Below are positions 7,955 through 17,871 of a DNA stretch of 64,000 bases, piece after piece. A program made the position numbers and the translations under genes. Every line of letters begins with the position of its first letter. The stretch's first letter is position 1. The notes beneath the pieces were generated by a model that was not told the DNA's origin, ran no database searches, and saw nothing but the letters and a program-made list of their open reading frames with translations. The DNA is from Butyrivibrio hungatei NK4A153 (GTDB taxonomy: Bacteria; Bacillota; Clostridia; Lachnospirales; Lachnospiraceae). The DNA is taken from the NCBI RefSeq assembly GCF_000424465.1, contig NZ_AUJY01000001.1, positions 475,588-539,587 on the forward strand, read 5' to 3'.

Positions 7955-9886
7955 ATGGCAAAAGCAGGACTTGACATAGGAGAGCTTCTTTTAAAGATTG
8001 CTACCGGCGAAACCGGCGAGATCAGCAAGGTTGATTATGTTGCACAAAAACCGAAATTCAGCACCATCAGTGCAAATGATGAACAAAAGCTAAAAAGATG
8101 TTCGCCTGAATCGCAGGGTGTCAGTTCTGCTTTTTTTACGTCTTTATTAAGGGAACTTGCCGAGAACAAAGAATGTAAGATGCACAAATTCATGGCTCTA
8201 AGAAACGGAAATGTTATCTGTGAGTGTGGATTTGAGCCGTATTCCATTGATTATTGGCATGTTTCTTATTCTATGTGTAAGAGTATTGTCGCTATGGCAA
8301 TAGGCATACTCATAAACGACGGGAAACTCACTATTGTAGATAAGATCGATGATATCTTCAGTGAGCAGATAGGTCTTCTTAAATTCCACAGAAAGACAAT
8401 AACGGTAAAAAATCTTCTCGATATGACAAGCGGCTCCGAATTCAACGAAGCAGGTGCCATAAGCGGAAATGACTGGGTATCGGCGTTTCTTGAAGCGGGA
8501 ACCAAATTTGAACCGGGTTCGCAGTTTGAATATAACAGCATGAATACTTATATGCTGTCGGCTATCGTGACACAGATAACGGGCAAGTCTTTGTTTGAAT
8601 TTTGCAAAGAACGTATTTTTGATCCGATGGGGATAAAAAGAGTGTTCTGGGAGAGTTGCCCAAAGAAGATAACAAAAGGCGGCTGGGGGCTCTTTATCCG
8701 TACGGAGGATATGGCAAAGCTCGGACAGCTTTATCTTAACAAGGGAAAGTGGAACGGTATTCAGATTGTCCCTGAGAAATGGGTGGAAGAGTCTATCACT
8801 CCGCAGATTCTTACGGGACGTGAAGACAGCACGCACTATGGTTATCAGTTATGGATTAACGGGGACAGGCAGGATTCTTATGCGTTTAACGGAATGCTCG
8901 GTCAGAATGTTTTTATCTATCCGGATATTAATATGGTTGTGGTTACGAATGCCGGAAACAGCGATATTTTCCAGACGTCATTGATGGCAGTTAAGATTCG
9001 AGAGGCTATTAAGAACCTTGAGATAGGAAATAAGCCTTTGGATGAGAATTTCTCGGCGTATTCAGAGCTTATGGCACTATGCAAATCGATTAGTGGAGAA
9101 ACTGTCAGTTACCCTGCGATTGTCAGCGGAGGATGGAAAAACAGGGCGATTAAAGAATCTGTCGGAAGTACAAGAGGAAGGACGGCCGCTTATAAGAGCA
9201 GGAGAGGCGACTTTAAGAAATCCCTTAATTATTTCAATATGAGAAATGAAAGCCTTCTCGCTGCGAAATGGCTTCGCAAGATCGACGGAAAGATCTATGA
9301 TATTGAAAATAATAATATAGGCGTATTTCCTATTATGATGCAGGTTGTGCACAATAACTTTACCGACGGCATCAAGAAAATCGGATTCAGGATTGATGAC
9401 AACGGATTCTTTTTCATAGATATCTATGAAGGGGATGCTCTTTATGCGCTTAAATGCGGCTTTGGCGGTAAGAGATATGTCACAAATATCAACATGCACG
9501 GTGAGATGTATCAGGTAAGTCTCGAGTCGTATTGCAAGACTGACGAATACAACAGATTTGTGCTTAGAAATGAGATTGTGTTCCTTGAGGAAGCCTGCAG
9601 CAGAACAATAAATATCTATTTTGACGACGATGCTTCCGACAGAGCGGACAGGAAAGGTACATTTATTTATCCGTCGGTTCCAAGCGGTATTGAGGTTAGA
9701 TTCTTTGAAACACCGGGCGGTGAAATGCTGATTGATGCGATGAAGAATGTTTCTCCCGAAGGTCTTGGAGGACTTCAGGGTATTATCTTTGGAAAGATCA
9801 TAAAAGGCGGTGTCAAAGGGCTTTTTGAGGATGCGATAAAGAATATGCTCGAACCGAAAGTTCGTGGAGTATTGTCGCAGTGGTAA
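7955..9886 (+). CDS. Beta-lactamase-fold serine hydrolase with extra C-terminal domain
   Basis: A 643-residue protein with a class C beta-lactamase/esterase-type domain at roughly residues 45-355. The catalytic SxxK is S106-M-C-K109, the second motif is Y193-N-S195 and a HYGYQLW segment follows. No signal peptide is seen, so it is probably cytosolic; the substrate is unknown. Residues about 375-640 form a second, beta-rich region absent from simple esterases. It starts 50 bases after the metal pump in the same direction and may be read with it, but nothing ties it to metals. GGAGGAAA precedes the ATG. Confidence 0.85.
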   Translation: MAKAGLDIGELLLKIATGETGEISKVDYVAQKPKFSTISANDEQKLKRCSPESQGVSSAFFTSLLRELAENKECKMHKFMALRNGNVICECGFEPYSIDYWHVSYSMCKSIVAMAIGILINDGKLTIVDKIDDIFSEQIGLLKFHRKTITVKNLLDMTSGSEFNEAGAISGNDWVSAFLEAGTKFEPGSQFEYNSMNTYMLSAIVTQITGKSLFEFCKERIFDPMGIKRVFWESCPKKITKGGWGLFIRTEDMAKLGQLYLNKGKWNGIQIVPEKWVEESITPQILTGREDSTHYGYQLWINGDRQDSYAFNGMLGQNVFIYPDINMVVVTNAGNSDIFQTSLMAVKIREAIKNLEIGNKPLDENFSAYSELMALCKSISGETVSYPAIVSGGWKNRAIKESVGSTRGRTAAYKSRRGDFKKSLNYFNMRNESLLAAKWLRKIDGKIYDIENNNIGVFPIMMQVVHNNFTDGIKKIGFRIDDNGFFFIDIYEGDALYALKCGFGGKRYVTNINMHGEMYQVSLESYCKTDEYNRFVLRNEIVFLEEACSRTINIYFDDDASDRADRKGTFIYPSVPSGIEVRFFETPGGEMLIDAMKNVSPEGLGGLQGIIFGKIIKGGVKGLFEDAIKNMLEPKVRGVLSQW

Positions 9887-9906
9887 TTATGATAGAATGT
9901 CTAAGG

Positions 9907-9946
9907 AAACACTGATTGATTTTAATATTATTTAAAGTGTTTTTTG
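9907..9946 (+). terminator. Possible weak terminator
   Basis: AAACACT (9907-9913) and AGTGTTT (9936-9942) pair around an AT-rich loop and run into T residues. The stem is short, so this is tentative. Confidence 0.35.
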
Positions 9947-9982
9947 GAAAACAATGTAATTTCAGATGAGAGAGGTGGCAAA

Positions 9983-10816
9983 ATGGCTGATAAATTATAT
10001 GAAAAACTTACAGGCTGCGTTGATGCGGTTAGAAGTAAGACTGATTTCGTTCCCGATGTAGCATTGGTTCTTGGTTCGGGACTTGGAAATTATGCGGAGA
10101 ATATTAAAGTCTGCGCTGAGATTGAATATAAGGATATACCGGGATTTCCTGTTTCTACTGTTCCCGGACATGCAGGTAAATTCATATTCGGATATGTGGG
10201 CGATACTAAAGTTGTCTGCATGAAGGGAAGAGTTCATTTTTACGAAGGATATGATATCAGCGATGTCGTTCTTCCTGTTAGACTTATGGGAATGCTGGGC
10301 GCTAAGATTCTCTTTTTGACAAATGCTTCCGGAGGACTTGGAAAGGGCTTTGCGGCAGGCGACCTTATGCTTATAACGGACCACATTTCATGCTTTGCAC
10401 CCAATCCTCTTATCGGCGCGAATATCGATGAACTCGGACCCAGATTCCCCGATATGAGTGAGGTATACAAAAAAGATCTTCAGGATATCATTAAGGAAAC
10501 TGCGAAGGAAAACGGTATCGAGCTTAAAGAGGGCGTTTATTGTCAGCTTACGGGACCTTCGTTTGAGTCACCCGCTGAGATTCAGATGCTTGCAAAGCTG
10601 GGTGTTTCTGCAGTCGGAATGAGTACAGTAAATGAAGCAATCGCTGCAAATCACATGGGACTTAAAATCTGCGGAGTTTCATGTATCTGTAACCTTGCAT
10701 CGGGACTTTCGGAGAATCCTTTGTCTCACGAGGAAGTGCAGGAAGCTGCAGATAAAGCGGCTCCGTTATTTACAAAGCTTGTGACGGAATCAATCAAAAA
10801 ATTCAGCAAAGGATGA
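9983..10816 (+). CDS. Purine nucleoside phosphorylase (inosine/guanosine type)
   Basis: A 277-residue trimeric-type PNP that splits inosine and guanosine with phosphate to base and ribose 1-phosphate in purine salvage. Family segments are GSGLGNYAE (phosphate loop), MKGRVHFYEGY, LTNASGGLG, TGPSFESPAEIQ, GMSTVNEAIAANH and, near the end, the base-binding Asn in CNLASGLS. The ATG at 9983 follows GAGAGAGGTGG; a TTG at 9944 in frame has no ribosome site. The MutS-like gene starts 9 bases after its stop. Confidence 0.94.
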   Translation: MADKLYEKLTGCVDAVRSKTDFVPDVALVLGSGLGNYAENIKVCAEIEYKDIPGFPVSTVPGHAGKFIFGYVGDTKVVCMKGRVHFYEGYDISDVVLPVRLMGMLGAKILFLTNASGGLGKGFAAGDLMLITDHISCFAPNPLIGANIDELGPRFPDMSEVYKKDLQDIIKETAKENGIELKEGVYCQLTGPSFESPAEIQMLAKLGVSAVGMSTVNEAIAANHMGLKICGVSCICNLASGLSENPLSHEEVQEAADKAAPLFTKLVTESIKKFSKG

Positions 10817-10825
10817 TGACAGTAT

Positions 10826-12499
10826 ATGGATAATTCGGGACTTGTATATATTTTGGGATTTCTTTTTGCATTTATTATCATTGCTTACGTTTTGGGCGTG
10901 AGGGATGCTGCGCTTGCAAAGAAGAATCTTATTTATAAACTAAAGAAAAATTGGGGCGATTCGCCAAAGAGAAAATATAAGGAAGATGACTTTGATCATA
11001 TTACCGGTTACTACGATAACCATAGAGAGGGATTTCAGGTAGACGACACGACCTGGAATGACCTTAATATGGACGGCGTATTTACAAGAATGAACTATTG
11101 CCTCAGCGCTTCTGGTGAAGAGTATCTTTATTATATGCTCAGAACGCCCAAGCAGACTGATGATTTTGAAAATGAGGAGAAAAAGATAAAGTTCTTTTCC
11201 GAAAATGATGAGGCAAGGCTTAAGTATCAGCAGATCTTTGCCAGAATCGGAAGAGGCAACAGATATTCAATCTATGATTACCTCAAAGTTCTCAATGATG
11301 TAGGGAATTTCAGCAATACAAAGCACTATCTGATGATAGCTCTTATTGCTTTGACGATCGTTATTACATGCATTAAGTTTGAGCTCGGAGCATTTCTTTT
11401 TCTTGCTGCCGTAGTAGCAAATGTGATCATGTATTTTAATATCAAAGGGAAGATTGATCCGTATCTTTCAACATATGCATATATTCTTAAGGCGCTTGCT
11501 TCGGCAAAGCTTTTTAAAGGTGCAGGTTATCCTGAACTTAGTGATGACATTGAACTTTTGAATAAATCTTATGACAGTCTTAAAGGATTTTCCAATGGGG
11601 CAAATGTTCTTATGAAGCAGGCAGGAGGCGGAAGTCCGGCTGACATAATCATGGATTATGTTCGAATGATCACGCATATCGATCTTATCAAGTTTAATAA
11701 GATGTACCGTCAGCTCATGGAAAAGAAAGATGATCTTGATGTGATAATCACAGTGATAGGAAGAATGGATGCGTATATTTCGATTGCTTGTTACAGAGAG
11801 TCTGTAAAGGGACAATATTGCACTCCGACTTTTGCAAACGGCGAGATGAACTTTGAGAACGTGATGCATCCTCTTATCGAGAATGCGGTTTCTAACAGTA
11901 TCGATACTAAGAAAGGAGTTCTTTTGACCGGATCGAATGCTTCGGGTAAATCGACATTCCTTAAGACCATCGGTATCAACGTTTTACTTGCACAGTCTGT
12001 GCATACAGTTCTTGCAAAGAGTTACAAAGCACCTCTTCTCAGAATTTATTCTTCAATGGCGCTTAAGGATGATATCTATGAGGGTGACAGTTATTATATT
12101 GTCGAGATCAAGTCCATGAAGAGAATAATTGATGCGGCGAAGGAAGAGGGAAATCCTGTTCTTTGCTTCGTTGATGAGGTACTTCGCGGAACAAACACGG
12201 TTGAGAGAATCGCTGCGTCGACAGAGATACTTAAGTTCCTTACAGATTCCGGAGTTAATTGTTTTGCCGCTACGCATGACATCGAGCTCACTCAGCTTCT
12301 TAAGGATAAGTACGACCTCTATCACTTTGAGGGAAATGTCTCTGACAACGATGTACATTTTGATTATATGCTTAAAAAAGGTCCTGCGACGAACAGGAAT
12401 GCGATCAAGCTTTTGAGCGTTCTTGGATATGACAGCAGTCTTGTAGACAACGCGCAGAATCTTGCGGAGAAATTTTTGAATACGGGAGTTTGGGAATAA
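10826..12499 (+). CDS. MutS-like ATPase with N-terminal membrane segments
   Basis: A 557-residue protein whose C-terminal 200 residues are a MutS-type ABC ATPase: Walker [10 protein letters not shown] at 369-377, Walker B ending FVDE (D450, E451) in [14 protein letters not shown], then ATHD. A degenerate lever/clamp region lies before it. The MutS mismatch-binding domain is absent. Instead there is a hydrophobic segment at residues 5-24 and a hydrophobic hairpin at about 168-206, so the protein is probably membrane-bound. It is distinct from true mutS at 56805. It lies between the PNP gene and rnhA (two bases between its stop and the rnhA ATG). Its function is unknown; mismatch repair is unlikely. 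Confidence 0.88.
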   Translation: MDNSGLVYILGFLFAFIIIAYVLGVRDAALAKKNLIYKLKKNWGDSPKRKYKEDDFDHITGYYDNHREGFQVDDTTWNDLNMDGVFTRMNYCLSASGEEYLYYMLRTPKQTDDFENEEKKIKFFSENDEARLKYQQIFARIGRGNRYSIYDYLKVLNDVGNFSNTKHYLMIALIALTIVITCIKFELGAFLFLAAVVANVIMYFNIKGKIDPYLSTYAYILKALASAKLFKGAGYPELSDDIELLNKSYDSLKGFSNGANVLMKQAGGGSPADIIMDYVRMITHIDLIKFNKMYRQLMEKKDDLDVIITVIGRMDAYISIACYRESVKGQYCTPTFANGEMNFENVMHPLIENAVSNSIDTKKGVLLTGSNASGKSTFLKTIGINVLLAQSVHTVLAKSYKAPLLRIYSSMALKDDIYEGDSYYIVEIKSMKRIIDAAKEEGNPVLCFVDEVLRGTNTVERIAASTEILKFLTDSGVNCFAATHDIELTQLLKDKYDLYHFEGNVSDNDVHFDYMLKKGPATNRNAIKLLSVLGYDSSLVDNAQNLAEKFLNTGVWE

Positions 12500-12501
12500 A
12501 T

Positions 12502-12990
12502 ATGAAAGTTGAAATATATTCAGACGGTGCTGCAAGAGGAAATCCGGACGGACCCGGAGGATACGGCACTGTGCTTAGATATGTCGATTCAAAGGGCGAG
12601 GTTCATGAAAAAGAACTGAGCGCCGGCTATGATAAGACGACTAACAACCGAATGGAGCTTATGGGCGCAATAGTCGGTCTTGAGTGCCTTAACAGACCAT
12701 GCGAAGTTGAGATGTTTTCCGATTCGCAATATGTTATCAAGGCATTTAACGACAAGTGGATAGACGGATGGATAAAAAGAGGCTGGAAGACAGCGGGAAA
12801 GCAGCCTGTAAAAAATGTAGAGCTCTGGAAAAGACTTCTTGAGGCAACAAAGGGACATGCGATAAAGTGGAACTGGGTCAAGGGCCATGCGGGACATCCT
12901 GAGAATGAGAGGTGCGACGAGCTTGCGACAACTGCTGCCGATGACGATCCGTCCACACTACTTCACGATGACGGCGGTGACCTTCGATGA
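12502..12990 (+). CDS. rnhA: Ribonuclease HI
   Basis: A 162-residue endonuclease that cuts RNA in RNA-DNA hybrids. The four acidic metal ligands are visible: D8 in [11 protein letters not shown]52 in RMELMG, D74 in SDSQYV and D139 in ERCDELA; the catalytic His is H129 in KGHAGH. The basic handle [20 protein letters not shown] is present. The ATG at 12502 comes two bases after the previous stop, which suggests coupling. The last 18 residues are an acidic tail beyond the E. coli domain. Confidence 0.95.
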   Translation: MKVEIYSDGAARGNPDGPGGYGTVLRYVDSKGEVHEKELSAGYDKTTNNRMELMGAIVGLECLNRPCEVEMFSDSQYVIKAFNDKWIDGWIKRGWKTAGKQPVKNVELWKRLLEATKGHAIKWNWVKGHAGHPENERCDELATTAADDDPSTLLHDDGGDLR

Positions 12991-13604
12991 TATATTATAT
13001 TGCCGATTGCCATTTTTTTCATAACGCACTTAATGAGAAGATGGATAAGCGTGGCTTTTCAAGCTGCGAAGAGATGAATGAGTACATGATAAAAAAGTGG
13101 AATGACAAGGTTACGCGCGCCGATACCGTTGTTATTCTTGGAGATTTATCTTTTGGCACGGTTGAAGAGACCAATGAACTTATTCACAGGCTGAAAGGAA
13201 AGCTCTGTCTTATAACAGGGAATCATGATAAATATGTCAAATCTTTAAATTTTGATAAGGACAGATTTGAGTGGATCGACAATTACAGAGTGATCACGGA
13301 TTCCCAGAAGAAGGTTGTCTGTTGCCATTATCCGATGCCTTTCTATGACGGGCAGTACAGGCTGAAACACAGCGGAGAACCTAAGACTTATATGTTATAC
13401 GGGCATGTGCATGAAACAAGAGATGAAGTCCTCATGAAGAAGATAATTGAGATGATAGGATCGACGCCTTATGTGCCGATTGCTGCGGAGCATGAGAAAA
13501 CCATTCCATGTAATATGATAAACTGTTTCTGCATGAGATCTGATTATGAACCGCTGACGTTGGCAGAGTGGATCAAATTGTCGGGTAGTCTTGGCGGGAT
13601 TTAA
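12987..13604 (+). CDS. Calcineurin-like metallophosphoesterase
   Basis: A 205-residue phosphoesterase with the binuclear metal motifs in order: DCH near residue 7, GDLSFG, GNHD, CHYPMP and GHVH. The closest general type is the small YfcE/Icc-like group often placed next to housekeeping nuclease genes; the substrate is unknown. It overlaps the rnhA stop by four bases (ATGA) and is therefore translationally coupled. Its end lies 12 bases before a hairpin shared with the convergent gene. Confidence 0.88.
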   Translation: MIYYIADCHFFHNALNEKMDKRGFSSCEEMNEYMIKKWNDKVTRADTVVILGDLSFGTVEETNELIHRLKGKLCLITGNHDKYVKSLNFDKDRFEWIDNYRVITDSQKKVVCCHYPMPFYDGQYRLKHSGEPKTYMLYGHVHETRDEVLMKKIIEMIGSTPYVPIAAEHEKTIPCNMINCFCMRSDYEPLTLAEWIKLSGSLGGI

Positions 13605-13609
13605 AGAAA

Positions 13610-13653
13610 AAGAAAAGGCATATCACCTTAGAGCTTACTAAAGTGATATGCCT
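13610..13653 (-). terminator. Terminator of the transaldolase gene, possibly bidirectional
   Basis: Perfect 11-base arms at 13616-13626 and 13643-13653. On the reverse strand the hairpin is followed by TTTTCTTTTTC; on the forward strand the following bases are less T-rich. Confidence 0.8.
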
Positions 13654-13676
13654 GTATTTATGTGTGTAACGCTTTA

Positions 13677-14330
13677 TTATTTGCCGAATACTGCTTCGTA
13701 ATCTTTTACGAATTTCTCAATTCCCTGATCTGTGAGAGGGTGATGAGTCATCTGCTCGATTACCTTGTAAGGAACAGTAGCGATGTCTGCACCTGCAAGT
13801 GCGCAGTCGGTAACGTGCATAGGATGACGTACGCTTGCTGCGATAATCTCTGTTTCAATTCCGTGGATATTGAAGATCTCGGCAACTTCAGAGATAAGAT
13901 CTGTTCCGCGAACACTGATGTCATCAAGTCTTCCGAGGAAAGGGCTTACAAATGCAGCGCCTGCTCTTGCTGCAAGAAGAGCCTGGTTAGCTGTGAAGAT
14001 AAGAGTCACATTGACTTTGATGCCTTCGGCTGCAAGTGTGTGGCAAGCCTTAAGACCTTCAACGGTCATGGGGATCTTAACAACCATGTTCTTGTGTATT
14101 TTAGCAATCTCGCGACCTTCCTTGATCATACCTTCTGCATCAGTTGTTGTAGCCTTAACTTCGCCACTGATAGGTCCGTCAACGATAGATGCGATCTCAG
14201 CAACTACCTGTGTGAAATCACGTCCTTCTTTTGCGATAAGAGAAGGGTTTGTTGTAACTCCGCAAATTACGCCCATGTCGTTGGCTTTTCTGATCTCATC
14301 GACATTGGCTGTGTCCAAAAAGAATTTCAT
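13677..14330 (-). CDS. fsa: Transaldolase / fructose-6-phosphate aldolase family enzyme
   Basis: A 217-residue class I aldolase of the small TalC/MipB/FSA group. The Schiff-base lysine is K85 in VVKIPMT; TTNPSL near residue 26 and [11 protein letters not shown] are family segments. E57 in SGEVKA sits where transaldolases of the group have a Glu and true fructose-6-phosphate aldolases have Gln, so transaldolase activity in the pentose phosphate pathway is the better guess. It is transcribed alone, with its own promoter and terminator. Confidence 0.93.
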   Translation of the reverse strand: MKFFLDTANVDEIRKANDMGVICGVTTNPSLIAKEGRDFTQVVAEIASIVDGPISGEVKATTTDAEGMIKEGREIAKIHKNMVVKIPMTVEGLKACHTLAAEGIKVNVTLIFTANQALLAARAGAAFVSPFLGRLDDISVRGTDLISEVAEIFNIHGIETEIIAASVRHPMHVTDCALAGADIATVPYKVIEQMTHHPLTDQGIEKFVKDYEAVFGK

Positions 14331-14411
14331 TTTTGCATATACTCCTTGTCTGTAACCTTATTGATAGTTATGGATAATCCCAAAGGATCTCCAAATAAAA
14401 ATGATACCACT

Positions 14412-14439
14412 AGGATAGCACTATATTATTTTTTTTCAA
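14412..14439 (-). promoter_or_regulatory. Promoter of the transaldolase gene
   Basis: Read on the reverse strand: TTGAAA (14439-14434), 16 bases, then TATCCT (14417-14412) preceded by TGC, an extended -10. Confidence 0.6.
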
Positions 14440-14547
14440 TATGAATTTCTTGTATATTTTACTTTGACTTTTTTGTACTATTTGATTGCCTTTAGCGATT
14501 GAAAGTGTTAAAGTGAAGAAAGATTATTTACTTTAAGGAGAGAAGGT

Positions 14548-16095
14548 ATGATTATTAAAGTGTTAATGTTACTTGTGTTCTTTTCTGTAATGATCTACAT
14601 CGGTCTGATGTGCAGGAAGAACTCGACTGACGTAAGCGGTTTTGTACTTGGTGGAAGAGCAGTAGGCCCATGGGTTACAGCCTTTGCTTATGGAACATCC
14701 TATTTTTCCGCGGTTATTTTTGTGGGGTATGCGGGACAGTTTGGATGGAAATACGGTATAGCCGCAACTTGGGTTGGAATCGGCAATGCACTCATAGGTT
14801 CACTTCTTGCATGGGCTATCCTCGGAAGAAGGACAAGGATCATGAGTCAACATCTTGATTCAGCCACGATGCCGCAGTTCTTTGCTGCAAGATTCGGAGG
14901 AAGATCTCTTAAGATAGCAGCCTCCGTTATCACGTTTATTTTCCTTATTCCTTATACAGCTTCATTGTATAACGGACTCTCAAGACTATTTGGTATGGCT
15001 TTTAACATCGATTATTCAATCTGCGTTATTGTTATGGCCGTACTTACAGGTATTTACGTAATCGCGGGCGGTTACATGGCAACTGCGATAAATGACTTTA
15101 TTCAGGGAATAATCATGCTTATCGGTATCTGCGCGGTTGTTCTTTCTGTTCTTAATTCGCAGGGCGGTTTCCTTGCAGCTCTTGACGGACTTGCAAGAAT
15201 CTCAGATGAGAGCGTATCGACAACACCGGGCGTGTTCGCTTCATTCTTTGGACCTGATCCGCTTAATCTTCTCGGAGTTGTTATCCTTACATCGCTCGGA
15301 ACTTGGGGGCTTCCTCAGATGGTTCAGAAGTTTTATGCGATAAAGAGTGAGAAGTCAATCTCAAAAGGTACCATTGTTTCTACATTCTTTGCGTTTATTG
15401 TTGCCGGCGGATGTTACTTCCTCGGCGGTTTCGGAAGACTCTTTTCCGATAAGATAGATATTGCGGCGGATGGCTTTGACAGTATCGTTCCTACGATGCT
15501 TTCGGGACTTCCGGATTTCCTTATTGCTGTGGTTGTTGTTCTTGTTCTTTCAGCTTCAATGTCCACACTTTCATCACTTGTTCTTACAAGTAGTTCGACT
15601 CTTACGCTTGACCTCTTGAAGGGCCATGTTATCAAGAATATGGATGAAAAGAAGCAGCTTCTTATCATGAGAATTCTTATCGTCGTATTTGTCGGCATCT
15701 CTGTTGTTATTGCGATTGTTCAGTACAAGCAGAATGTGACATTTATCGCGCAGCTCATGGGTGTTTCGTGGGGAGCGCTTGCGGGAGCATTCCTTGCGCC
15801 TTTCTTTTACGGATTGTATTTTAAGTTCATTACAAAAGCTGCTGTATGGGTGAATTTCATATTTTCTACAGTAGTTATGCTTGCAAATATGTTTGTAAGA
15901 CCGAAGTTCCCTCAGCTTCTTCAGTCGCCCATAAATGCAGGAGCATTCTGCATGATCGCAGGTCTTATCATTGTCCCTTTGATATCTCTTTTCACCAAGA
16001 GGCCTCCGAAGGACCTTGTGGACAGCGCGTTTGCATGCTATAACAAGGAAGTACTTGTTCATCAGAGCACATCACTTTCTGATGATTCAGAGTAA
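14548..16095 (+). CDS. Sodium:solute symporter (SSS family)
   Basis: A 515-residue transporter with about 13 hydrophobic segments. The early segment DVSGFVLGGRAVGPWVTAF and the later GTWGLPQMVQKFYAIKS are hallmarks of the SSS family (PutP/PanF/SGLT relatives). The substrate cannot be read from the sequence; the downstream aldose epimerase relative hints at a sugar or sugar acid but does not prove it. The ATG follows AAGGAGAGAAGG. The epimerase gene begins 24 bases after its stop. Confidence 0.92.
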   Translation: MIIKVLMLLVFFSVMIYIGLMCRKNSTDVSGFVLGGRAVGPWVTAFAYGTSYFSAVIFVGYAGQFGWKYGIAATWVGIGNALIGSLLAWAILGRRTRIMSQHLDSATMPQFFAARFGGRSLKIAASVITFIFLIPYTASLYNGLSRLFGMAFNIDYSICVIVMAVLTGIYVIAGGYMATAINDFIQGIIMLIGICAVVLSVLNSQGGFLAALDGLARISDESVSTTPGVFASFFGPDPLNLLGVVILTSLGTWGLPQMVQKFYAIKSEKSISKGTIVSTFFAFIVAGGCYFLGGFGRLFSDKIDIAADGFDSIVPTMLSGLPDFLIAVVVVLVLSASMSTLSSLVLTSSSTLTLDLLKGHVIKNMDEKKQLLIMRILIVVFVGISVVIAIVQYKQNVTFIAQLMGVSWGALAGAFLAPFFYGLYFKFITKAAVWVNFIFSTVVMLANMFVRPKFPQLLQSPINAGAFCMIAGLIIVPLISLFTKRPPKDLVDSAFACYNKEVLVHQSTSLSDDSE

Positions 16096-16119
16096 ATATT
16101 TTGGTTAAAGAGGTTGTTT

Positions 16120-16998
16120 ATGGCAGAACATGTTTTAAAGAATGATCATATTGCGATCAAGGTATCAGAGCACGGTGCTGAGCTTAAGTCGCTTATAGGA
16201 GCTAAATCGGGAAAAGAATACATGTGGCAGGCAGATACTAGGTTTTGGGGAAGGACTGCACCTGTTCTTTTTCCTATTGTAGGTTCGGTTTGGAACGGTG
16301 AGTATAAGTATGAAGGCGTTTCTTATAAGCTTTCACAGCACGGATTTGCAAGGGATATGGAGTTTTCTCTTATAAAAGAAGCTGAGGATGAACTTGTATT
16401 TGAGCTTAAAGACAATGAGGAGTCGCTTAAGAAATTTCCTTTTAAATTCTCTTTGAAGATCGGATATAAGATTGTTGGAAGCAAGGTTACAGTATCTTAT
16501 ACGGTTTCCAATCCGGATGACAAAGAGATGTATTTTTCAATCGGTGCGCATCCTGCGTTTAACTGCGATCTTAATAAGGATAAGCTCCTGTTTGAAAAAG
16601 ACGGATCTCCTGTTGCGGGAACTCTTAGATCAAATGTTATTGATATGTCCTGCGGTTGTCTTTCCGATAAGCAGATTGATGTAGAAACTTTGGAAGGAAT
16701 TGTAAATTTAAGTCCCGAGCTCTTTGACGGTGACGCACTTATATTTGAGGGAAGGCAGGCTGACGCGGTTACACTTGTAAGTGCGAATGACGGAGATAAA
16801 CTTCGTGTTACTTGTGATGTTCCGCTGTTTGGAGTATGGTCACCTGTTAAAAAGAATGCGCCTTTTGTCTGCATCGAGCCTTGGAACGGAAGGTGCGACA
16901 GAGTAGGCTTTGAAGGTGGCATTGAAGATAGAGAGTACGGCAATAAATTAGCGGCGGGAGAGAGCTTTGATACTTCATTTGAGATTGAGATCTTGTAA
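16120..16998 (+). CDS. Aldose 1-epimerase family protein
   Basis: A 292-residue beta-sandwich protein of the galactose mutarotase superfamily, of the LacX/YeaD-like type. The segments ending FPIVGSVWNG, SQHGFARD, IGAHPAFNC and CIEPWNGRCD carry the usual His residues and the Glu/Trp of the sugar pocket. It probably interconverts sugar anomers. The ATG at 16120 is preferred to the TTG at 16114 because AAAGAGG ends six bases before it. It belongs to the operon started by the symporter. Confidence 0.9.
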   Translation: MAEHVLKNDHIAIKVSEHGAELKSLIGAKSGKEYMWQADTRFWGRTAPVLFPIVGSVWNGEYKYEGVSYKLSQHGFARDMEFSLIKEAEDELVFELKDNEESLKKFPFKFSLKIGYKIVGSKVTVSYTVSNPDDKEMYFSIGAHPAFNCDLNKDKLLFEKDGSPVAGTLRSNVIDMSCGCLSDKQIDVETLEGIVNLSPELFDGDALIFEGRQADAVTLVSANDGDKLRVTCDVPLFGVWSPVKKNAPFVCIEPWNGRCDRVGFEGGIEDREYGNKLAAGESFDTSFEIEIL

Positions 16999-17022
16999 TG
17001 AAGTGACAGAGCAGATTATTTT

Positions 17023-17868
17023 ATGATAATTGATTTTCATACACATATATTTCCTGATTCAATCGCTGCAAGGGCGGTTGACAGCCTCAGCAAAGAGGCG
17101 CATATCGTTCCGCATACTGACGGTACGGTTTCAGGTCTTTTGGATTCAATGGATAAGGGCGGCATAGATATGTCCGTCCTTTTGCCTGTTGCAACGGCGT
17201 CTTCTCAGGTGGAGAGTATCAATGACAAGGCTCTTAGAAATAATGAGAAGTACGGTGACAGGTTATGTTCTTTTGGATGTATTCATCCTGAATATTCACG
17301 TTTCAAAGAGGAGCTTAGAAGGCTCAAAAATAACGGCATCAAGGGAATCAAGATTCATCCCGTTTATCAGAACGAGGATATTGATTCAAAGACTTTTCTT
17401 GATATCATCTATGCGGCTTGCGAGAATGACCTTATCGTCATTACCCACGCAGGGCTTGATATCGGTTTTCCGGGCGTTGTCAGATGTTCACCTAAGATGT
17501 GTAGAAATGTAATTAACGCGATCGGTGAGTTTAAGTTTGTTCTCGCACACATGGGCGGATGGAGGAACTGGGATGAGGTTCCTTTGTATCTTGAGGATAC
17601 GACGGCTTTTCTGGATACATCTTTTTCCTCCGGGAGAATTCAAGCGCTTTCTGATGGATATTGGGATGATAAGAATACAGGAATGCTTGATGCAGATGGA
17701 TTTATGAAGCTTGTAAAGGCTTTTGGTAGTGACAGGCTTTTGTTCGGAAGTGATTCACCTTGGTCCGATCAGAAAGAGGCGGCTGAGTTCATCAAGGGAT
17801 TACCGATTGATGAGAATGATGCTACCAAGATTCTTGGCGGAAACGCATGTAAGCTACTCGGGAGGTGA
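17023..17868 (+). CDS. Amidohydrolase of the TIM-barrel (amidohydrolase-2) type
   Basis: A 281-residue metal-dependent hydrolase or decarboxylase fold. DFHTHIFPD at residues 3-11 holds the first metal-binding His pair; GIKIHP, ITHAGLD, LAHMGG and, near the end, FGSDSPW supply the further His and Asp ligands. The substrate is unknown. It starts 24 bases after the epimerase gene and is followed after three bases by the GNAT gene, so the four genes form one operon. Confidence 0.87.
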   Translation: MIIDFHTHIFPDSIAARAVDSLSKEAHIVPHTDGTVSGLLDSMDKGGIDMSVLLPVATASSQVESINDKALRNNEKYGDRLCSFGCIHPEYSRFKEELRRLKNNGIKGIKIHPVYQNEDIDSKTFLDIIYAACENDLIVITHAGLDIGFPGVVRCSPKMCRNVINAIGEFKFVLAHMGGWRNWDEVPLYLEDTTAFLDTSFSSGRIQALSDGYWDDKNTGMLDADGFMKLVKAFGSDRLLFGSDSPWSDQKEAAEFIKGLPIDENDATKILGGNACKLLGR

Positions 17869-17871
17869 AAT

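Noticed and set aside
13662..14444. 260-codon open frame on the forward strand
   Set aside because: It is antisense to the clear transaldolase gene and has no family features.
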